From Euprymna scolopes (taxonomy: Eukaryota > Mollusca > Cephalopoda > Sepiida > Sepiolidae): 35,053 bases of DNA. Location of the stretch: the NCBI GenBank assembly GCA_024364805.1, contig CM044504.1:100075191-100110243 (forward strand). Direction: 5' to 3'. Under the pieces are notes generated by a model, which was not told the DNA's origin, searched no databases, and was given only the letters and a program-made list of their open reading frames with translations. Made by a program: the position numbers and the translations under genes. Below, piece after piece: positions 30,320 to 35,053 of this stretch (position 1 is its first letter; each line of letters begins with the position of its first letter).

Positions 30320-32250
30320 AAAGTTAAATAAAACGAAAATCTACTTTTTCTAAATTACCAAGAAGTGGAAAACAGACATCACATAAATCTTTGCAAAACA
30401 AAAAATCATGTCGGATTATGATTTCAATATTTGTTGGAAATCATAAAATTTGTTGCTTTTTATGCTCTTGATTGAGAAGCCAATTTTCACAGTGTATAAC
30501 TAAAAATTCAGGCTTAGAACAAGTGAAAAACCCTTAAAAATGTATCATGTTTATTTTGAGGTAAATGAAAATTAATCCTAATAAAAACAATGAATATTAA
30601 ACCAAGCCAGCCTAAACACTATACAAAATCCCATTATCATTAGAAAGAAAAAGTACAAAAATAACACAGAACTGCAACTTTGTTCATATACAATTCATTT
30701 TAACAACTAACAAACTGAATCTTCATAATGATTCATAGCACAGTTGAGATCAAATTATATTTTATTTTTAATAGGCAAAAAGAAAAAGATTGAAGCCACT
30801 GAAAGACAATTTGATAATAAGGGCAAAAATTTCATTTTCAACTTTTTTGTAAAAAAACCCAAAAAACTTCAAACTATATTCAGTCGACCATATTGATGAG
30901 AGCCCTTTTTCTTTAACATCTGTCAATCTTGTCCGCATTCTATTGTATGGCTGACAAACCTGGTTGAGAAGAGCAAGCGACCTATGAAAGTTTTAAGTGT
31001 TTGACCAGTACCATTTATGTTGGGTCCTTTTAGTTTGTGGAAACAGTTCCACTCAAATGCCATGATTTGTTCTTACTGCAACATATTCTCCTTGCAGCAA
31101 GCATTCCTTGTGAGATGTTTTCACTGGTTAAATCAGGTTCTTCATCGTCAACTACATAATTTCATCTACAAAATCATTAACCCTTTATGAGCTGGTCAAA
31201 CTAATTTGTTCAATCATAAATAAACGAATATAATGGTATAAATAAAGTAGGAATTGATTCAAACACACCTTGTACGTATTAGTTCAGTATCTGGGTAGAT
31301 GCTAGATACCTCCAGATTGCTTACATTCAGTATGCTGTCATCTACCACAGAGAGTGGAGGATTTCGTTTGTCATAAACACACTTTTTTCAAGCACTATGG
31401 ATAATAATCAAGGTATGTTCATGAAATGCAAAAAAATCCTCAGTGGTAGTTTAACTATTGAACTTCATAATCTTTCCATTATCCTTTAAACTAACTAAAC
31501 TTAATAAATATTTTTTTTAGTCATCTACATAATTCAGGTCTATAAGGGTTAAACCAGCCCCTCTTGAAGGGGAAAAACAAGATCAGCTGAAAACCTAACT
31601 CAGTACAGTGAAACAGGATACCGAGCAGATACTAAGAAGTTAGTTTGACTAACTCTTATATGTGCTACTGTGGTAGACCGTCATTCCTGGTCAGCATTCG
31701 TTCAGGACACAGCAAATTCTCTCTATGGACCTGGTTCAGCTGCTCCAGGGTGACTGCCGAAACAAGTTTAAGTATTTGTTAAGCTAAGACTTTATATAGA
31801 CATACACGAGAAACATTAAATTAAAAAAACACTAATATTAAAAAATAAATTGTCTGTCATTGAAAATACTTGAAATAACCTGAAAAAAAAAAGAAAAAAA
31901 AAAGAAAGAGATACACAATATTATGTGCATCAAACTTGAACAGGCAATAAAGAAAAAGGTTATGAGTCAGTTTAGCTAAACATGTACAGACCTATCCACA
32001 CGTCATCAATGAATCTTTTAGAAAAGTGGTCAGCGAAAACAAAGAAACAGATTTACTCAGAAGGAAAGCAAACACAAAAACAAAGAATGACAATTCAGCA
32101 TGACAAAAAACATTTTCCCTTGTTTGAAAATGTCAATTTTTCAATTGTACATTAATGTGTTAGAAATGTTTGAATTCTGACACCTTAGGCTGAATCTTTT
32201 ATATCAAAAATTCTTTTAAAACATTCAGAATTAGTGAATTATATTTTAAT
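30320..32250. other. Non-genic stretch with broken coding-like islands
   Basis: No intact gene was found. On the minus strand, 31268-31385 is open (CVYDKRNPPLSVVDDSILNV, then SNLEVSSIYPDTELIRTR), and about 31050-31165 gives VDDEEPDLTSENISQGMLAA. These look like pieces of one decayed protein gene or transposase, family unknown. 31660-31760 is less AT-rich and unassigned. Confidence 0.3.
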
Positions 32251-32781
32251 TAGTATGGGTACCCGGCATTGCCCAGGTGCGCAGGTGGTATAGTAAGGCT
32301 ATTGAGTAACCCAGCCCTAAAAAAAAAAAAAAAGTTTCAATCAAAATAGCAGCGAGTGCCCGTGCGAGCACAAAAAAAAAAAAGAAAAGAAAAAAAAAAG
32401 CTGTAGTAGGCAGGCAGGCTTGAACCTGTAATGTTTCAGAGGAAAAGGAGGTGAAAAAAGCTAATGCGTAAGTTGTCTCATTGAAGGCGCACTTGTGACG
32501 TCACAGGCCTTCGAAATAATGTGTTTTAACTGTACATTGAAATCGCTATGCGTCAATGACTTGCAAAAATGTTGACGCAAAAATTGACCCCGCCTTGCAA
32601 AAAAACCCAAAAAAAAACAGCTAAGTTGACCAGCACAGAATTAATCTTTTAGGCCAATTTTTAGATATTTGTCATCCAAGAGATCGATCTTTCTAACGAT
32701 ACCAATTTTGTCAGTGTTCATTACGTCTATCAAAAGTTTTGGGGAGACATACTAACACACATTTTGCGTTTTATATATTAG
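32251..32781 (+). mobile_element. CCCGG-type element, copy A
   Basis: It starts TAGTATGGGTACCCGGC then ATTGCCCAGG, and ends ACACACATTTTGCGTTTTAT then ATATTAGA. An antisense tRNA-like B box (GGTTCAAGCC) lies near 32410. Near its 3' end a GGCCAATTTTTAGATATTTG block matches GCCCAATTTTTCGGTATTTG of copy B. Confidence 0.75.
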
Positions 32782-33687
32782 ACTAGTGAGGGGTACCCGG
32801 CGTTGCCCGGGGGTTTGTAGGTGTGTGTGAAAAAAAAACAGGTGTCCGTGAAAAAAAAAAGAAGCCTTGACGACGCGCAGTTGGAAAATAGTAAAGTGTG
32901 AAAAAAAAAACAGATGCGCGTTTTTGATTGACATGACGGCGATAGCTATTCAGCAGTTAGCATTTTGTGCGGGACAGTTTTTAATGAGGTCAATAAAAAC
33001 CCGCTCCCTCGTCTCAAAATGAAAGCTACCGTCTGATATGACGAAGTCGACATTGACCAAACGTTACTTAGCTCTCTAGAGACCACTGGCTCTGGGCCTG
33101 TGATTAGAGTCGAGTTTCGATGCAAAGAATAAGCGAATTAATAACCCTGTTTAAACTTTTTTAAAAAATCGGAAAAAACAAAACAAATAAAACAGCAAAC
33201 AGACATAAAACTTCTTTAAAACAATCGGATAATCAAAAACCCCAAAAAAAAGGAAAAAAAAAAAAAAAACAAAAACACAGCGAAAAGCGAAAAAAAAAAA
33301 AATGGTATAAATAACCTTGTTTCAATATTAAATGTTTAAAAATCGAGAAAAAAAGTATATCTGATAACTGGGATTGAACCTGAAATCCTTAGATAACGAC
33401 GCTGTCACTTAACCCATCGTGCTTTCGACGCAAATTCAATGTACAACGTTTTTTGCGCGTATTAACGCATGCGTAAAGCCATCTTGTTATGAAGACACCA
33501 TTTTTTTTTTCACCCTCCCTGTAAAAAAGAAAGCCGTTAAGGACGAAGGAATGAATGTTTTTGCCCAATTTTTCGGTATTTGTTGTCCAAGCTTCAAAAT
33601 GATACCGAACTCGTGAAAATCCGTCGCCTGTGTCAAAAGTTTTTTGCGAAACACACAAACACATTTTCGCTTTTATATATATAGAAG
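32782..33687 (+). mobile_element. CCCGG-type element, copy B, abutting copy A
   Basis: It starts CTAGTGAGGGGTACCCGG then CGTTGCCCGGGG, directly after the last base of copy A. It ends AAACACATTTTCGCTTTTAT then ATATATAGAAG. An antisense tRNA-like unit (about 33362-33440) has TGGGTTAAGTGAC and a perfect B box GGTTCAATCCC. No protein is encoded. Head-to-tail abutment suggests insertion into the end of a sister copy or tandem transposition. Confidence 0.78.
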
Positions 33688-33774
33688 ATGAATTTTTTAA
33701 AGGAAATCTCCTTTGAGCAAAGGTTTTTTCAACTGAGAACCAACTTTGAAATCTAGTAAGCAATGAACTTTTCT

Positions 33775-34120
33775 CTTCCTTAGAACCTCTTTCTCACAGA
33801 AAAAATGTTGCAAGTCTATATCATTATTTTCATGGTAAGTGCTCAACTGAACTTCAATCTATGCCCCCAGCTTAAAACATTCACAACAAACACTGCCAAC
33901 AATTTCCCCCATACTCCTTCTCTGTGCCTAAAACTAAATAAAAATTCCATGAAGTTTTCTTTCCTAGAATTGCTAGCCTGTGGAACTCTGCATCATGGGA
34001 CTGCTTTCCAACTGACTACAACAGTTGTTTCCAAGTCCAATGTAAATAAGTTCTTGTTGAGCCATCCTCTTAAATAATAAAATTCTACCCAATTTCCACC
34101 ACTACTGATCATCACAATGT
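33775..34120 (+). mobile_element. LINE 3' part, diverged
   Basis: Corresponds to 26450-26760: VASLYHYFHGKCSTELQSM-like sequence, KTFTTNT, SLCLKLN and SNVNKFLLSHPLK then stop. A partial 3' UTR follows to about 34170. It is 5'-truncated and frame-broken. Confidence 0.7.
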
Positions 34121-34354
34121 TGTCTCACTGACTATCTGACACGCTTTAACCCCTAACTTCAAGTGACCTTTGGACTTAAACAGGTGATTCAATTGTAAAA
34201 ACTATTTTTTTAATATCATTCAAAACTACTAACTGGGATACCCATCCAAAGACACATTTATAAGATATACTTGGAAGCTTTAATAAACACAAGAGAAAAT
34301 GTTGATTGATATGGAAACAGTGCTAAAAATAGATTGTATAAATTCTTTTAATGA

Positions 34355-34405
34355 GTCATTACTCATCAAGGCTAAAAACCATTTGAGAATAAGGGTTAAA
34401 GAGAT
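34355..34405 (-). repeat. LINE 3' UTR scrap
   Basis: The minus strand CTCTTTAACCCTTATTCTCA and AGCCTTGATGA follows the 3' UTR of the LINE at 19690 (TTTAACCCTTATCCTCGAGT ... GGGCCTTGATAGG). It is a short remnant in inverse orientation to 33775. Confidence 0.55.
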
Positions 34406-35053
34406 GAATAGATTGATATTTGAATGATGATAAATATTATAAGAGGGTTGCAAATGGCCACATACCATCCACTCCAAAAAATAAATAAATAAATAAATAA
34501 TAGTTGGACTAGAAAATTACAACTCTTTCCCCTATGTTGGAAAAATTGGTTATGGAATGTGAGGACTAAAAGATAAAATAGGGGGAAGTGAGAATTACAA
34601 AATTACTGAAAGTTATGTACTTTGAAAAGATTTTTTAAAAAAATTTTGTGGAGTAAAATTTTCCACAAGCACAGATGAAAAATATTACAAAAATATCATT
34701 ATTGGAATTAGAGAACAGAAATACCAAAAACTGTGTTGGGATTAAAATGATACAAAAATCCTTCAATATCATGAAGGCTTTGAACATGTTCTATCATTAA
34801 ACGAACACGATTTTATTAAAACATATCTAAAAATATCATTTAAAAGGCTACAATATACAAACAATGTGGTTTTATTACAATCACTTTATTTATTTATTTA
34901 TTGATGTTCAAAATCAGACAAACTTATTTGATTTTATGAAAAAGTACATTTAAATAAAATTGTATCAGTATTCCAAGATTTTATGACTAATGGATTATGG
35001 TCATTTTTTAGGTCATATCAATAGTTTTTTTTTAATTGCATATCAATAGTTTT
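34406..35053. other. AT-rich end of window
   Basis: No gene was found. (AAAT)n tracts lie at about 34479-34500 and 34883-34902, and the sequence TATCAATAGTTTT is repeated at the very end. Confidence 0.5.

Noticed and set aside
19401-35053. TPP2 first exons with the catalytic Asp (DTGVDPGAPG)
   Set aside because: No matching minus-strand coding was found; it is likely beyond the right end. The weak candidate at 24022 does not carry this motif.
1-35053. CRISPR array, operon or bacterial origin
   Set aside because: Spliced exons, LINEs, SINEs and MITEs identify eukaryotic DNA. The tandem repeats lack spacer structure.

Overview
This is animal nuclear DNA: AT-rich, intron-dominated and full of decayed repeats. 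A mollusc is the best guess. That rests on mixed signals: Jockey/CR1-type LINEs, a Merlin DNA transposon, short interspersed elements with roughly 155-bp core repeats like the mollusc 'pearl'/HINE elements, and hammerhead-ribozyme-bearing retroelements. Species-level assignment is not possible by eye.

The only host gene recognised with confidence is tripeptidyl-peptidase II (TPP2) on the minus strand. Seven consecutive coding exons lie at 19276-19400, 15510-15607, 13344-13409, 12836-12990, 10982-11058, 8243-8370 and 6373-6472. All have GT-AG borders and the reading phase runs through every junction. Together they give about 250 residues of the subtilisin-like domain, from the insert before the catalytic His to just before the segment that carries the catalytic Ser. 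The first exons (with the catalytic Asp) and all exons after WSSRGP were not found, so the gene continues beyond both ends or has exons I missed. A weak candidate extra exon lies at 24022-24101. A decayed duplicate of part of the 8243-8370 exon sits in the next intron at 7502-7547.

Layout. 1-6370 is TPP2 intron with LINE and SINE debris, a tandem-repeat element (1968-2733), a near-perfect 120-bp inverted repeat carrying a hammerhead ribozyme motif on each strand (4424-4670), and mariner C-terminal relics (5179-5720). 6373-19400 is the exon-bearing part, with a degenerate tandem duplication (6850-8370), a MITE with an 8-bp target duplication (9713-10060), a LINE tail (12345-12545) and a 2.3-kb Merlin transposon (about 15880-18155). 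19400-35053 is repeat-rich with no confident exon: a LINE 3' part (19690-20225), a CCCGG-type element with a tRNA-Cys-like insert (21158-22092), a foldback element (23363-23640), a 2.6-kb dead LINE set between inverted repeats (24171-27039), two adjacent tRNA-derived SINEs each containing a hammerhead core (29718-30160), a long (TA)n tract, two head-to-tail CCCGG-type elements (32251-33687) and another LINE 3' end (33775-34120).

The most unusual content is the self-cleaving-RNA signal. Two unrelated-looking repeats carry hammerhead cores with matching stems I, II and III. A short repeat family also holds an antisense tRNA-like module in four of four copies where that part can be read.
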